A DNA stretch of 64,000 bases, taken from Pectinophora gossypiella (taxonomy: Eukaryota; Arthropoda; Insecta; Lepidoptera; Gelechiidae). The notes beneath the pieces are model-generated. The model was not told where the DNA came from and made no database searches. It worked only from the letters and a program-made list of their open reading frames with translations. Location of the stretch: contig NC_065415.1 in the NCBI RefSeq assembly GCF_024362695.1, positions 4,877,438-4,941,437 of the forward strand, read 5' to 3'. Positions 31,681-42,400 of this stretch are shown in pieces. The position numbers were made by a program, and so were the translations under genes. Position 1 is the stretch's first letter; each line of letters begins with the position of its first letter.

Positions 31681-32714
31681 TTTAGCTCTTATTGTTAGTG
31701 TTGTCGTGTTGTGTGCGCCCATAATTGACAGGATTAAATAATAAATAAATAAAATCTTTATTGCAAGTAACTATTGACTCATATGCGTTAGTAAATGACT
31801 TATTTCTAGTGTTATTATAAAATAAAAAGAACAGAACTTACCGGAAGTTATTTTTAATTGTGCGTTTGTATGTACGTACTGCTGCATCATAATAAATAAA
31901 TCTTCTAACGACTTTTGTCTTTACCTAACCCGATAATACTGGCTTAAGTACTAAAAGTATAAGGAATTCCAGTTTCTGAATTAGGAATCTTATTCCTATA
32001 GTATATTGGGTAACAAACAAACAATATTTTCTCTAAGTATTTCGGTATTCAGTTCTTTTGTACTCATATCGAGGACTGACTGTCTTGTCAAGGACTGGTA
32101 ACTTGAACTATAAAGTCAAGGGCGCAATACATCTTTTATATAGACGAAAATAATCGATTGAGTGGGCGTGTTATGATCGGTCGTGAATGTCGCTCGTCTG
32201 TTTAGTACAGGTGTAATATATTCAGTACATATATATTTGAAGGGCGTAAGCAAAGGTTGTAATAATATTCGATCGATGTTTCATTGACTTTCACCGTCTA
32301 TTCACTGCCACTTAATTATTAATTGAATATTCTAATACAATTGATGAGTAGTAAGTTCGGATCTTAATAATATGATTATTTCTTTTAGTATTATAAAAAA
32401 TTTAATTAATAAACAGGAAACTAAGGAAGAAATATATATTGTTATAAAAGCAGACGATTTTTCACTTCTTCATGTAAACACTGACGGGCCGGATATTAAA
32501 ATTAAAAAATAAAAACCGTAAAAGCTGTTTGGCGGACGTAATTGGACGAAGGATTTATCAAATATTTTGTTAAGGCCAATTCTGCGTGGCCTACTTACGG
32601 GAAAATATTTTAACAGTTGATTGAATCTAGAATTTTTAATATTATTTTTTAAATGTAAGTATTTTTGCAATTTGTAGGCTGATAAAAGTATTCTTCCGCA
32701 GTTATTCTAATACT
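31681..32714. other. Mostly unannotated; possible LINE tail
   Basis: ATAAATAAATAAAATCTTTA TTGCAAG near 31740 resembles a LINE end on the minus strand. The rest is AT-rich with nothing recognised. Confidence 0.35.
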
Positions 32715-32830
32715 ACCTCTGGGTTGGCTGGAAGAGATCTCTCTTAGAGATAAGTCCACCCTTGTAAACGTCCATTTCTTGTTTGTGATGTAACTAGTTG
32801 TTAAGTGCAATAAAGTATATATATATTTTT
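32715..32830 (+). mobile_element. LINE 3' end
   Basis: GGCTGGAAGAGATCTCTCTT AGAGATAAG, then TCTTGTTTGTGATG and GCAATAAAGTATATATATAT. This is a widespread lepidopteran LINE 3' UTR with an AATAAA signal; compare 37875-37990. Confidence 0.75.
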
Positions 32831-32954
32831 TTTCATAATTTTTTTTTCACATTTATTATCAAGTGATAAATAATTCATCAAATTAGAAGGAGGCAAATAT
32901 ATTATGTTGTTACTGATGTTTTTAAAAGTACAGATATTAACTACACCTTGCTAC

Positions 32955-33035
32955 GATGGGGCCTTTGGCGGCTCAATAATAACCCCGACACATGGGTTGA
33001 TGAGGTTGATAATCCACCTCAGAACCCACACGAGA
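32955..33035 (+). mobile_element. SINE-1, 3' end
   Basis: ATGGGGCCTTTGGCGGCTCA to CACACGAGAAG. Only the last quarter remains. Confidence 0.8.
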
Positions 33036-34288
33036 AGATAAAAAAAAGAACTACAAACCAGAAATACCAGAATTAAAATTTCAGTAAGCTCCTTCACCAG
33101 AACTCGCAAACAAGGCTGAAGAAACACGCACACCAACAGCAAAAGCCATTAGACAGTTGAAAGACAAAACAAATACAATTAATAATTCATACCAACCGTT
33201 CGATAGAGCGATGACCTCTTCAAATAACTCGGTGCAGACGATACAAAATACCACTGACCCGATTAATCCACCGATCTAGGAATCGATACAACATCGAATG
33301 AGCTTGAACCATCGGGTTGAAATAAAAACGGGGAACACTCGTTAAAATCGAAATTTAGAAGCGGTTTGTTTATTTCGCTTGGCTGAAGTTTGCCAGACAG
33401 ACGGATAAACACAGAACAATGCGTTTGAGCATCGATCTGTGCTGATTACATGTCCAGATTCGAGTGGAGTTTAGATTTCGGATTATGTAGCGGAATATGT
33501 TACTGTCACAGTGTCATATTTATCTAAAAGCGTTGCTGTAATTTATATATTTGTATAATATATATTGCTGGTAACCCATGTACTACTGACTGACTGACTC
33601 ACATACTCACTGACGTAGTTGTCCTCCCAGAAGGAGCTTTGGGGGGTTGGGGGGGTTGATCACGATCTCCCGGTGAGTATGGGAAAACTGCTCCGCATCA
33701 AGGAAACACCCCACGGCCTGGCAAAACTAAACCTGGATCAATAATTTTTTTCGCTTAATTTATTTAAATCTTGGTCAAATACAATCGCCGCCATACAAAG
33801 AGGTAGGTGGGGCAGTTTCGAACAAACACGGGACACACGAGCTGCTTTATCAGCGAGCGAACCACGCAACATCTGGTATTTGTATAAAACAGGTCAGGAT
33901 AGTAAAGTAAAGTATGCGCGAAACAAGTCCAGCGGATTTTTATGGAACTAATTGACAAATCATACAAGGTCACAATATTTCTATGCTGATGGCAGATAAG
34001 TAGGTACTGCGACGCTAGTTTTTCCGGCGCGGCCGCGGGAGTTATTTTCAAAACTTGCAAAAGCTTTGGATATTGAAAAGCTGTTGATTTTATGAAGACT
34101 GCTTTATTCCGATCATAAAGAACGCAATAAAATGTTGTGATTTGTTACCCTAGTTAATATCCCCCGCCATGCCATGCTAACGTTTAATGTGACATTTCGA
34201 TTCGCAAACTTAGCACCGGAATAGTGTCACGGGGAACATTAAAATGAGTTAGATTCGAATAATAATAGTAGGTACAAATATCGATGTT
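33036..34288. other. Unannotated stretch
   Basis: No gene supported. A CTGA microsatellite lies at about 33583-33600 and G-rich GGGGGGTTGGGGGGGTTG at about 33640. Overlapping minus frames have no domains. Confidence 0.35.
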
Positions 34289-34302
34289 TCGATTATCAAT
34301 AT

Positions 34303-34598
34303 CATCATCAGCCCATTAACGTCCCCACTGCTGGGGCACAGGCCTTCCCCATGGATGGATAGGGAGATCGGGCCTTAAACCATCACACGGGCCCAGTGCG
34401 GATTGATGGTTATTAACGACTGCTAATGCAGCCGGGACTAACGGCTTAACGTGCCTTCCGAAGCACGGAGGAGCTCGAGATGAAAACTTTTTTTTTGTGG
34501 TCACCCATCCTATGACCGACCTTTGCGAAAGTTGCTTAACTTCAACAATCGTAGACCGAGCGCGTTAACCGCTGCGCCACCGAGCTCCTCCACCGAGC
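34303..34598 (-). mobile_element. SINE-2, full-length with perfect 14-bp TSD
   Basis: TCGATTATCAATAT flanks it at 34289-34302 and 34599-34612. The plus strand starts with the tail (CATCATCAGCCC) and ends with the head. The A-box region reads, in reverse, TGGCGCAGCGG, a perfect match to TRGCNNAGYNGG. The start GAGCTCGGTGGA is partly duplicated before the head. Confidence 0.95.
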
Positions 34599-34726
34599 TC
34601 GATTATCAATATAGCTATGTTTAATTGAGTGGTAACAGATTAAGAAAAATATATACCTTATTTATATGTAACACTATCAAAATAAGTCAACTCCGATGCA
34701 CACCCGATCTAAATGTTTGTTTATAA

Positions 34727-34888
34727 CAGGGGGGTTAAAAAAGCCACATCGAAGCAATTCGTCTAAAAAGCAATATTGCAATTAGAAATTTGCGCATATA
34801 CAAGTCAGTGCGCAATGCAAACAAATGTCAAATAACAATATTGCTTTTTTAGGTGAATTGCTTCGATGTAGCCTTTTTAACCCCCCTG
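34727..34888. mobile_element. MITE-D, best-preserved copy
   Basis: Ends are CAGGGGGGTTAAAAAAGCC and GCCTTTTTAACCCCCCTG. The inner arms GCAATATTGCAATT and AACAATATTGC also pair. The flanking octamers GTTTATAA and GTGTAAAG are only 5/8 alike, so a hAT-type 8-bp TSD is possible but not shown. Confidence 0.85.
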
Positions 34889-34952
34889 GTGTAAAGATGC
34901 TGACAAACGCGCGGTTGCATCGCTGCCGAAATAACAATGTATAAAGGCTTTA

Positions 34953-35121
34953 AAGCGATTCTCATACTGCCCCACATGATTCAGCGTAGCGCGTGGATGG
35001 GTGTTCTTCCGTTGCTTGTATGTATCTCCGTTTGTATAGAAAACACGCACAGTCTAACACACAGAAAACGCATCCGCATGAACGCTACGCTGTATCATGC
35101 GGGGCAGTGTGAGAATCGCCT
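34953..35121. mobile_element. Foldback element next to MITE-D
   Basis: The left arm GCGATTCTCATACTGCCCCA and ATTCAGCGTAGCG mirror the right arm CGCTACGCTGTATC and GGGGCAGTGTGAGAATCGCC. A clean TSD is not visible. Plus frames crossing it (34937-35206) are a by-product of the arms. Confidence 0.75.
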
Positions 35122-35539
35122 AAGACCCGGCAACGAACGCCCAGCTAACCAAAACCAGCGCGCGGCATTACGAAAGTCCTTATCGAACTGTCTCAAGGGA
35201 GAATAGATTGCCCGGAAAACTTAAAGAGGACAGGTGGAGTGAGGACAGTAATAAATCCAACGAAGATATCAAGTTCACTCAGGACAAAGAACGCTCTAAT
35301 CCGGATTTATTGGAGGACCACGACCATGATAAATATGCAGTTAGATATGGTCGTATCGCGGTAAAGCTTATGGGATTAAATGACTATGGAATTATGAGTA
35401 ACGTAAATTGCATTTTGGAATAAAGACTAAAACATATTATACATTTGATCAAGGTTTCTGAGGTAACAATAGTAGAAGATTATTTGCTATCGTAGTGTTA
35501 ATAAATACGAAAACAATAATGTCAATAATCGAATAAAGT
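35122..35539. other. Unannotated stretch with a 71-codon frame
   Basis: A charged 71-codon plus frame runs through 35208-35423 (KLKEDRWSEDSNKSNED). I recognise no family. It could be an exon fragment, but splice sites and conservation cannot be judged here. Confidence 0.25.
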
Positions 35540-35655
35540 TAGTAAGTAGTCGTTACATGAGCCATGTCGGGGGCTTTTGGCGGCTCAATAGTAACCCTGA
35601 AACCAGGGTTGATGAGGTTGGTACTCTACCTCACAACCCACACGATAGAAAAAGA
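35540..35655 (+). mobile_element. SINE-1, 3' third
   Basis: AAGTAGTCGTTACATGAGCC to CACACGATAGAAAAAG. It ends about 45 bases before the SINE-3 TSD. Confidence 0.8.
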
Positions 35656-35714
35656 AGTAAGTAGTTGTATTTCAATGAAAATATCAAAACACATACTTAA
35701 CGAAAATCATTACA

Positions 35715-36081
35715 TAAACTGCCTATATACGTCCCACTGCTGGGCACAGGCCTCCCCTCAATAAACCGGAGGGGGTATGGAGCATACTTCACCACGCTGC
35801 TCCACTGCGGGTTGGTGGAGGTGTTTTTACGGCTAATAGCCGGGACCAACGGCTTAACGTGCCCTCCGAAGCACGGAATCATCTTACTTTTTCGGACAAT
35901 CAGGTGATTCAAGCCTGAAAAGTCCTTACCAAACAAAGGACAGTCTCACAAAGTGATTTCGACAATGTCCCCATCGGGAATTGAACCCGGACCTCCAGAT
36001 CGTGAGCCTAACGCTCTAACCACTAGACCACGGAGGCTTTCACTAGACCACGGAGGCTGTCACTAGACCACGGAGGCTGTC
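35715..36081 (-). mobile_element. SINE-3, full-length with perfect 16-bp TSD
   Basis: AACGAAAATCATTACA flanks it at 35699-35714 and 36082-36097. All modules are present: RTE-like tail, SINE-3 half, core (GGGACCAACGGCTTAACGTG), B box (GGGAATTGAACCCGG) and a head of three tandem 20-bp units. The TSD lies just outside the third unit. 367 bp. Confidence 0.96.
36021..36080 (-). repeat. Three tandem 20-bp A-box units in the SINE-3 head
   Basis: Three units of CACTAGACCACGGAGGCTGT; the first ends CTTT instead of CTGT. Confidence 0.95.
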
Positions 36082-36284
36082 AACGAAAATCATTACACAA
36101 TTAAAAATCTGTTTTATTAGCCATTATATTATGAGATTGGTTTCACAATTCGCTAATTAAACTAACATGGCTTAAAATTTATGAGAGATTTCGTTTAAAA
36201 TGTATGTTTTTTTTTTAATATCTGCAATTAGTCGCAATGTTATGTATGCGAAAATAATTATTTAAATACGCAACATTCAATAAG

Positions 36285-36412
36285 GTCGACGATACGATCT
36301 ACTCGGAACCGGCGTGCGTGTATGAAGTGTGTCAGGATCGAAGCAAATGGAATTATATAGTCTCTGCTTACCCTGGTGGAAAATAGGCGTGAGTTTATGT
36401 ATGTATGTAACT
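36285..36412 (+). mobile_element. LINE-Y 3' fragment, internally deleted
   Basis: CGATCTACTCGGAACCGGCG TGCGTGTATGAA jumps to GTGTGTCAGGATCGAAGCAA and ends ATAGGCGTGAGTTTATGTAT. The EEAREV segment is missing. Confidence 0.75.
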
Positions 36413-36849
36413 TTCAATAAGCGGTGGGCAGATTCGTGGCCCGATTCGAGGCTTAGCCAAGTTGGAAACAATGAGGTTTCCAACTGCGACCTTACAGTGA
36501 GTGTCAAGCGATCTTACAACGGGGCAACCACGGGTCACCCTGAATTTTATGTTTGTTTATTTTTTCCAACGAATGACCTACTGAACATTTTTTATTACTG
36601 AAAATGTATACCGTAATTTCCCGTGTATTTAGGGTTGTTAATCTGTTATATTATTAAATACCATTAAAATAATTCATTTAAACTATTAGTGTTATGCAAA
36701 TTATGCGAAATGACTGCCCTTGCGTAATTTGCATAAGGTTGCACTATATCATAATTACACGCGTTTTTGCTTTAGTTCGTGCGACCTAGTTAGTACTTAG
36801 TGAAAGGTTAATTATTTACGTACTGTTTGAAGAAAATAGTTATTTAAAA
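36413..36849. other. Unannotated AT-rich stretch
   Basis: Nothing recognised. Confidence 0.35.
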
Positions 36850-36990
36850 GTGTAAGCCGATTTGTGTCTGGCTTGAGGCAATAGGCTCGCCCTCTATTAC
36901 ATGGAACTTAAACACAGCTGGCGAAGAATTGGTGTAAGTGTATGCTATTACACCTCTGCCTACCCTTACGGGGATATACGCGTGATGTTA
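36850..36990 (+). mobile_element. SINE-5, 3' half
   Basis: GGCAATAGGCTCGCCCTCTA, ACACAGCTGGCGAAGAATTG and CACCTCTGCCTACCCTTACG are the SINE-5 3' signature. Confidence 0.75.
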
Positions 36991-37084
36991 TATATTGTTA
37001 CATTTTCCACTTGCGGGCTTTGTTTTCAAATGTTACATATTATAGGAGTCACTACACCACATTAATATAATGTTCTTCTATTTC

Positions 37085-37318
37085 TGGTATCAGGGTTACT
37101 ATTGAGCCGTCATAGGCCCCTGACATGACTCATGTAACGACTACGTACTTACATCAGTAAATAGTAACCGGGACCAACGGCTTAACGTGCCCGCGAAGCA
37201 CGGGTCGTCTTACTTTCGGACAATCAGGTGTTCAGCCTGTACTGTCCTAACCAAACTAAGGATCACAAGGTGATTTTAGTGATATTTCTTCATCGGAATT
37301 CGAACCCGGGACCGGGGT
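37085..37318 (-). mobile_element. SINE-1, nearly full-length, A box lost
   Basis: TCAGGGTTACTATTGAGCCG through core (GGGACCAACGGCTTAACGTG) to the B box GGAATTCGAACCCGGGACC. The copy ends there. Confidence 0.88.
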
Positions 37319-37615
37319 ATAATGTTTATGAGCTACTTAATATCGATATTGACTTAAACTTAACGTTTGGCAGAATTTTCTTGTATTTTCCGTCCTTTGT
37401 CCCGTAATGTATACCCATACAACATCTTCTAGTTTCTGTATTACAGTAGAAAAATATAGCATGATTGCTATTTATTTAGGATTCTATCAAATATACACAA
37501 ATTAAGGCGAATATTCCATTTTTTCTTTGAGTTTTATTTTTGTACTCGATTTTTCGTAAACAAGCCTTTTCTAAGTTGATCCTTTTGTCAACTATCCTTT
37601 AGGCGTATTATTTTT

Positions 37616-37800
37616 CTATCGTGTGGGTTGTGAGGTGAATGACCTCATCAACCCTGGTGTCAGGGTTATTATTGAGCCGCCAACGGCCTTACTTACATAC
37701 ATTAGTAAGTAGTAACCGGGACCAACGGCTTGACGTGCCTTCCGATATTCAAACTTTCGAACAATCGGGTGATCAGCCTGCGATGTCCTAGCCAAACCAA
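37616..37800 (-). mobile_element. SINE-1, 3' half with deletion
   Basis: CTATCGTGTGGGTTGTGAGG, core GGGACCAACGGCTTGACGTG, then part of the body to CCTAGCCAAACCA. A stretch around GGCCCCTGACATGAC is deleted. Confidence 0.85.
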
Positions 37801-37874
37801 TGAAACCAATCCTTTAGTTATTTACTGAGTTATTTTACAGCATTTAGCAACTGCATACGCCAACATGGTGTCTT

Positions 37875-37990
37875 GGTTGCTTGGAAGAAATTGCTGCTTA
37901 TAAGGCCGCCAGATTGTACTGTATCTTTCATCCATGTGTGTTAAATTTGTTTTGTATGTTGTGTGTAATAAAGTTATTTGTATTATATTG
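37875..37990 (+). mobile_element. LINE 3' end
   Basis: GGAAGAAATTGCTGCTTATA AGGCCGCC, then TGTGTGTAATAAAGTTATTT. Widespread lepidopteran LINE 3' UTR type; compare 32715-32830. Confidence 0.8.
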
Positions 37991-38177
37991 TGTCCTAATG
38001 TGTCCTAGCCTTTAGAGTAAGGATAAAGATATTGAGCCTGTCCTAAATAGGTACTAAACAAGAAAAGTAACAGTGACCAATTCCAAAAAAAAAAGTTTTA
38101 TTTCAAACAACAGACGGTACTATAAAAATATAACTCACATAAGCTCACCATTACATTCCAATGGGGTAGATGCATCC
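37991..38177. other. Unannotated stretch
   Basis: Nothing recognised. Confidence 0.3.
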
Positions 38178-38364
38178 ATCGTAAGATGATCTAAGTACCT
38201 ATATTTCACTAAGCTTTCTGTTAGACCCAAGTGATAGAGCCGTATCGCCGTCTATAAAAGTCGAGCCAACAATATTAGCTTCCTTATTCTATGGTATTAG
38301 TGCAAACTGCACGTAAGATAAATTAATAACTCATTGGTGCAAGTCCTGCACCGGGGTTGTACCA
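38178..38364 (-). mobile_element. SINE-6, minus strand
   Basis: CGTAAGATGATCTAAGTACC, GCTTTCTGTTAGACCCAAGT, CGTATCGCCGTCTATAAAAG and the head part TCCTGCACCGGGGTTGTACC. The head end is involved in the inverted repeat at 38308-38391. Confidence 0.8.
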
Positions 38365-38391
38365 ATGAGTTATTCATTTAAATTACGTGCA
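38308..38391. repeat. 31-bp-arm inverted repeat at the SINE-6 head
   Basis: The left arm (38308-38338) begins TGCACGTAAG and ends CTCATTGGT. The right arm (38361-38391) is its complement at 28 of 31 positions. The loop is 22 bases. Confidence 0.9.
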
Positions 38392-38734
38392 TACCAAACC
38401 TAAATCAAACCACGTATAATATCCAGATATCCTTGAGCCTAGATCAAATCTGGGGAAACCTATGAACATGTCAGCTATATAATTGAGCTAGGTAGAAGTT
38501 TTGGAACCTCCGTCAACCCTCAGCGGAACATATCCACTGAAGTCGTTAGGGACAAACTTGTGCTGAAGAGAGATATTTACCTCATTATATGCAAGTTTAT
38601 ATCTCAAGCTCAAGCTACGAACACGTATTGTTTTAACTACATATTTATACATAAGAAGAGCGGTGTCGTTTTTCTTAAGTAACGACTTGTTTGAGAGAAT
38701 AATGTGCTTATATTCAACCATATTATAGACTTAG

Positions 38735-38955
38735 GAAGGCCTAGGTATACGTACATTGAACAAATGAAGGATGTTCGCAATAAACGTTTGCATACGATCA
38801 TTTCTGAATCGGCGCCCGTGTTTTAACGTTAATCTACCTACTCGTATGTAGAGGAAACAACAGTATGTCAGGATTAAAGCAATTGCAATTCGTTAATCTG
38901 CTTACTCTAGTAGGAAATAGACGTGAGTTTACGTATGTATGTATGGGCGGCGTAC
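38735..38955 (+). mobile_element. LINE-Y 3' end, heavily decayed
   Basis: LGRPRYTYIEQMKDV is readable near 38740. Stops follow where family members read the ACMKR block. It ends AGACGTGAGTTTACGTATGT. Confidence 0.75.
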
Positions 38956-40099
38956 CTTTTTGTTCACTATATTACTATAAGTAATTAGTAGGAAAACTGT
39001 ATCGTGTTATTTTTTTATGTTAAATCAATTTATGATTACATCCGAGTTGAGTGTTTACAACTTACGGTTTAGTTTATTTATAATTCTGTATTTAAATTAC
39101 GCAAAATAAGTTATTTAATTGTATTTATATTTATATGCAACTTCTTGTATTTTTACTAATAATTTAATTGTAATATTGATTTATTAGAAGTTAAATCAAT
39201 TGTAAGTCACGACGCTTGAATGGCGTGGTCAGGGTAGTAGTGGGGGGTTGTTTGTCACGTACTATTTAAGTCCGCGCGCCATTTGAGCGGACACATTTGT
39301 ATTTGAACTGTGTTGTAAGCCGTTACTCTGCCCGAATTTCAATAAAAAAAGTGAACTATACATTCAAAAGGATTTCCTTACGTATATATCCCCCATGGAA
39401 CCTCACTATGTGGACTGTGGCCCTCCGCCGACATATGCGTGTGTGTGCCGTGTCTGATTTCATCGTGTTTTTTATGGGTGGTAGGCATTTGACTAAAATC
39501 TCAGTAGATAAGACGTTTATCAATAATTAACTGATTTGACTAGTTGGAAACTTCTCTATTCCAGACCATAGCCGTTCGTATTAGAAATGAGGAAGCGAAA
39601 CGCTTCACACGGGCTGGTGGGATATTAACGACATTGGGATGGGATCTCAGTCCACGTCTAGATTCGTCGTGATTTTAGTTTCCAATTTTGTTTTACCTAA
39701 CGAAAAATAAAAGAACTATAGGAACGTGATACTGTAATAGACACAGACACTGTACAAGTAGATATACATTAATCTGTCTATCATGAAATGGAACGTACAC
39801 GTTTTACGAGTATCTTTGGCCCTAAAACTTTTTCCATTGCCTACTCTTTCAAAGTTTGGAGACATAAAAGTATTTTATTTATTTTATAGTAAAGAGAATT
39901 ACTTTCAAAGTGAGTTCTGGACGATGGTATGTTCAAGAGGAAAATAAAAACATGAGTCTAATATTTCATTAATGTTGGCAAAGCTGCTCGTCGTCAAACG
40001 TGACTTGGATGTGACAACAAAAAGAAAAAAATGTACAATATCTATTTTATTGCTTGAATTTTTTTAGAAACTGTCGTAATCTAAACGGACCGATGGTTT
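38956..40099. other. Unannotated stretch
   Basis: No gene supported. GACTAGTTGGAAAC near 39538 resembles the end of repeat X in reverse. Confidence 0.35.
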
Positions 40100-40170
40100 C
40101 GATAGCTCAATAATAACTCTGACACCAAAGTTGATGAGATTGGTCATCCACCTCACAAACTAGACGATAG
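40100..40170 (+). mobile_element. SINE-1, 3' end
   Basis: AGCTCAATAATAACTCTGAC to CACCTCACAAACTAGACGAT. Diverged. Confidence 0.7.
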
Positions 40171-40228
40171 AAAAAACAATAAGATGGTTTCGTACTAACT
40201 TATGTACCATTACACCATAGACGTGAAT

Positions 40229-40795
40229 AGATAGCCTTGTTCGTAGAACGCGTGAGTTACTTCGTGGTGTCATGGGTTCGAAACCCGGCTCTGAACTACT
40301 GAATTAGGCTTTTATCAGTTTGGGTTAATGTCTGGTTCAACAATAATTGATATCACGAAATCTTCCAGGATCTGGTAAATGACAAGGTTTCGTCTGATAC
40401 ATGGAAGAAACATGAGTAAGGAGTTCGGTGACGCAGCGGTAAACGCGCTCGGTCTGTGATTGTTGAAGTTAAGCAACTTTCGCAAAGGCCGGTCTAGAAT
40501 GGTGACCACAAAAAAAAAATATCTCGAGCTTCTCCGTGCTTCGGAAGGCACGTTAAGCCGTTGGTCTCGGCAGCATTGGCAGTCGTTAATAACCATCAAT
40601 CCGCACTGGGCCCGCGTGATGGTTTAAGGCCCGATCCCCTTATCCATCCATAGGGAAGGCCCATGCCCCAGCAGTGGGACATTAATGGGCTGATGATGAT
40701 GAAGGTTTAACAGGAGTGGATGTACTATTATTTCTCCGTCTACCCCTCCAAGGATAGAGGCGTGATGCTGGTTGTAGTAGACGTCTAATAAAGAC
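40229..40795 (+). mobile_element. SINE-5, split by SINE-2
   Basis: The tRNA-like head has TAGCCTTGTTCGTAGAACGC and a B box GGGTTCGAAACCC. The body to about 40418 and the 3' end (CTCCGTCTACCCCTCC, AGAGGCGTGATGCTG) at 40703-40795 flank an inserted SINE-2. Confidence 0.85.
40419..40702 (+). mobile_element. SINE-2, nested in SINE-5
   Basis: AGGAGTTCGGTGACGCAGCG starts the head (A box TGACGCAGCGG). The 5S-like block GAAGTTAAGCAAC and GGTGACCAC, core and tail GCCCCAGCAGTGGGAC then TGATGATGATGA follow. No clear TSD was seen. Confidence 0.9.
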
Positions 40796-40893
40796 GTACA
40801 TACATTGTCTCGTGTGTTCGCGCGTAAATGAACAAACGTCTGTGTCACACGAGCCGAGGGTGAGTGTGGACGTTGTTACAGTTTGTGTGCGTA

Positions 40894-41035
40894 GAGTCAT
40901 GAGCAATATAATGTACCCACTTCAGGACTCTGTCGCACTAAGATATTTGACATTTAGTGAGACTTACAGTTCAATTTGTCAAAAAAGTTCAAGTGACATG
41001 GTACCAAAGTGTACACATATTAATGCTCGTGACCG
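40894..41035 (+). mobile_element. MITE-B, 142 bp
   Basis: GAGTCATGAGCAATATAATG to ATGCTCGTGACCG, with TA at 40892-40893 and 41036-41037. The first base is G where other copies have C. Confidence 0.85.
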
Positions 41036-41126
41036 TACATTGTCGAGCCAGTGACCTACGGCTAGAACAGAAGTCTCAACACTGGTTATGTTATGTTTCA
41101 AAGGTGTTAAGCAGAATCAAACAAAG

Positions 41127-41526
41127 CAGGGTGTTAGTGACATTGTACTGAATACAGCGGGCGAAGATGCAGCTCATGATTCTGAGTTAATATCAAATGA
41201 AATTTTCCGTCGAAATATTCATGTTATTATTTGTTTTATTTATTTTCAATTCTACACTTTTGCTATGGAAAATTCCACTTGATATTAACTCAGAACTGTG
41301 AGCCGAATCATCCCTCTCAGTATTCGTTACGGTGTCATTTACACCATGTATAAATACGTACGGGTAGCCATATGGGTGTTACTGGCACCGTAACGAAAAC
41401 TTTAAGGGATGATTCAGACCACAATTTTGAGTTGATATTACGTTGAATTTCCTGTCGGAAAATTCACGTACAATTTAGTGCTTTTTTAAGTTATTTTCTC
41501 CATACTTTTGCGATGATGCAGGCTAT
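41127..41526 (+). mobile_element. MITE-A, two-module copy, right end lost
   Basis: CAGGGTGTTAGTGACATTGT starts it. The first foldback runs to TACGGTGTCATTTACACC near 41345. A joint (AAATACGTACGGGTAGCC) and a second module follow, which stops near CATACTTTTGCGATG. The terminal arm is missing. Confidence 0.8.
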
Positions 41527-42057
41527 ATAAAAATAACAACAATATTTTTATTTACTTCATTAGCTTTAAAAACTTTTTCGTTTGTTAAGCAAAAATAATT
41601 TCCTCGGGAATATACTGGTACGATCGTTACGTACTGTACAATTCCAAATTAGCATTCCGAAACAGTACTCATTTTGTGCCAATTTTTCTCGTCAACGATA
41701 TAAATGTTGTTTCTCGTTATTTGCCTCGCATTGTCGCCAGAGAATTAAGGCCAATTCGCAGGCGGGTTTATAATCCTGGCCGTATTGACGATGTCAGTTT
41801 AATAAAAAAAAAAACTTTTTTTTTTCTATAATAAAATCGTTTACATATTGCGTGGATCAGTTTAGAAAACGTTTAAAAATAGTAGAGGCACTTAAACTTT
41901 ATGCATGAATGAATGAATAAATGTTTATTTCGGATTTGGAACCATAGGCGTTAGTAGGTACAAAAGAACTTATTTAATATTAATAAGTAATACGCAAAAA
42001 AAACAACAACAATAAAATGAGATAAATCTGACTTTACAGGTGGACACCATATTCCGA
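41527..42057. other. Unannotated stretch, LINE-like tail near 41920
   Basis: ATGAATGAATAAATGTTTAT TTCGG near 41905 resembles the reverse of a LINE tail. Otherwise nothing recognised. Confidence 0.35.
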
Positions 42058-42152
42058 CTTCATCATCATTAATTGTAGCATACTCCATGTTACTTTCTTA
42101 CTTTTTAGGGAAAATAGGGCAACAGTTTCCCTCTTGCCTTCTGCCCCGCTTA
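42058..42152 (-). mobile_element. SINE-7 / LINE 3' end with CAT repeat
   Basis: CTTCATCATCATTAATTG then ATACTCCATGTTACTTTCTT and GGGCAACAGTTTCCCTCTTG. A second copy is at 50876-50998. Confidence 0.7.
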
Positions 42153-42157
42153 CTTTT

Positions 42158-42400
42158 CGTTTTGACGTGACTTATTGTAGATTTATTAACTACTTGGCCG
42201 GACAAATGGGGAGCGCTGAAGGCTCTCACCCGGTACAACGTTTAAGATAACAGGCCTGAGGGTGCCCAGTTGGCTGCAAACCTCGGCTCAGGGCGTCGTA
42301 TGAGAGGAAAAATATTGGAAAGAATGAATCGACCCTAGTGGGTCGATAGCGATAAGCGCTGATTGAGGGAACTTTCTGCTCTGCAGTACTCTGTCTGACG
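42158..42400 (-). mobile_element. Retroposon P, about 240 bp
   Basis: TTGACGTGACTTATTGTAGA, GCTGAAGGCTCTCACCCGGT, TGCCCAGTTGGCTGCAAACC, then GTGGGTCGATAGCGATAAGC. A 16-bp part of the terminal block (GCCGCAAATGGC region) is deleted. Confidence 0.88.

Noticed and set aside
33577..33740. G-rich GGGGGGTTGGGGGGGTTG as a quadruplex-regulated promoter
   Set aside because: No adjacent gene or transcription signal; sequence alone does not support a regulatory role.
34937..35206. 89-codon plus-strand frame with a hydrophobic start like a signal peptide
   Set aside because: Most of it is the two arms of a foldback element, so the reading frame is incidental.
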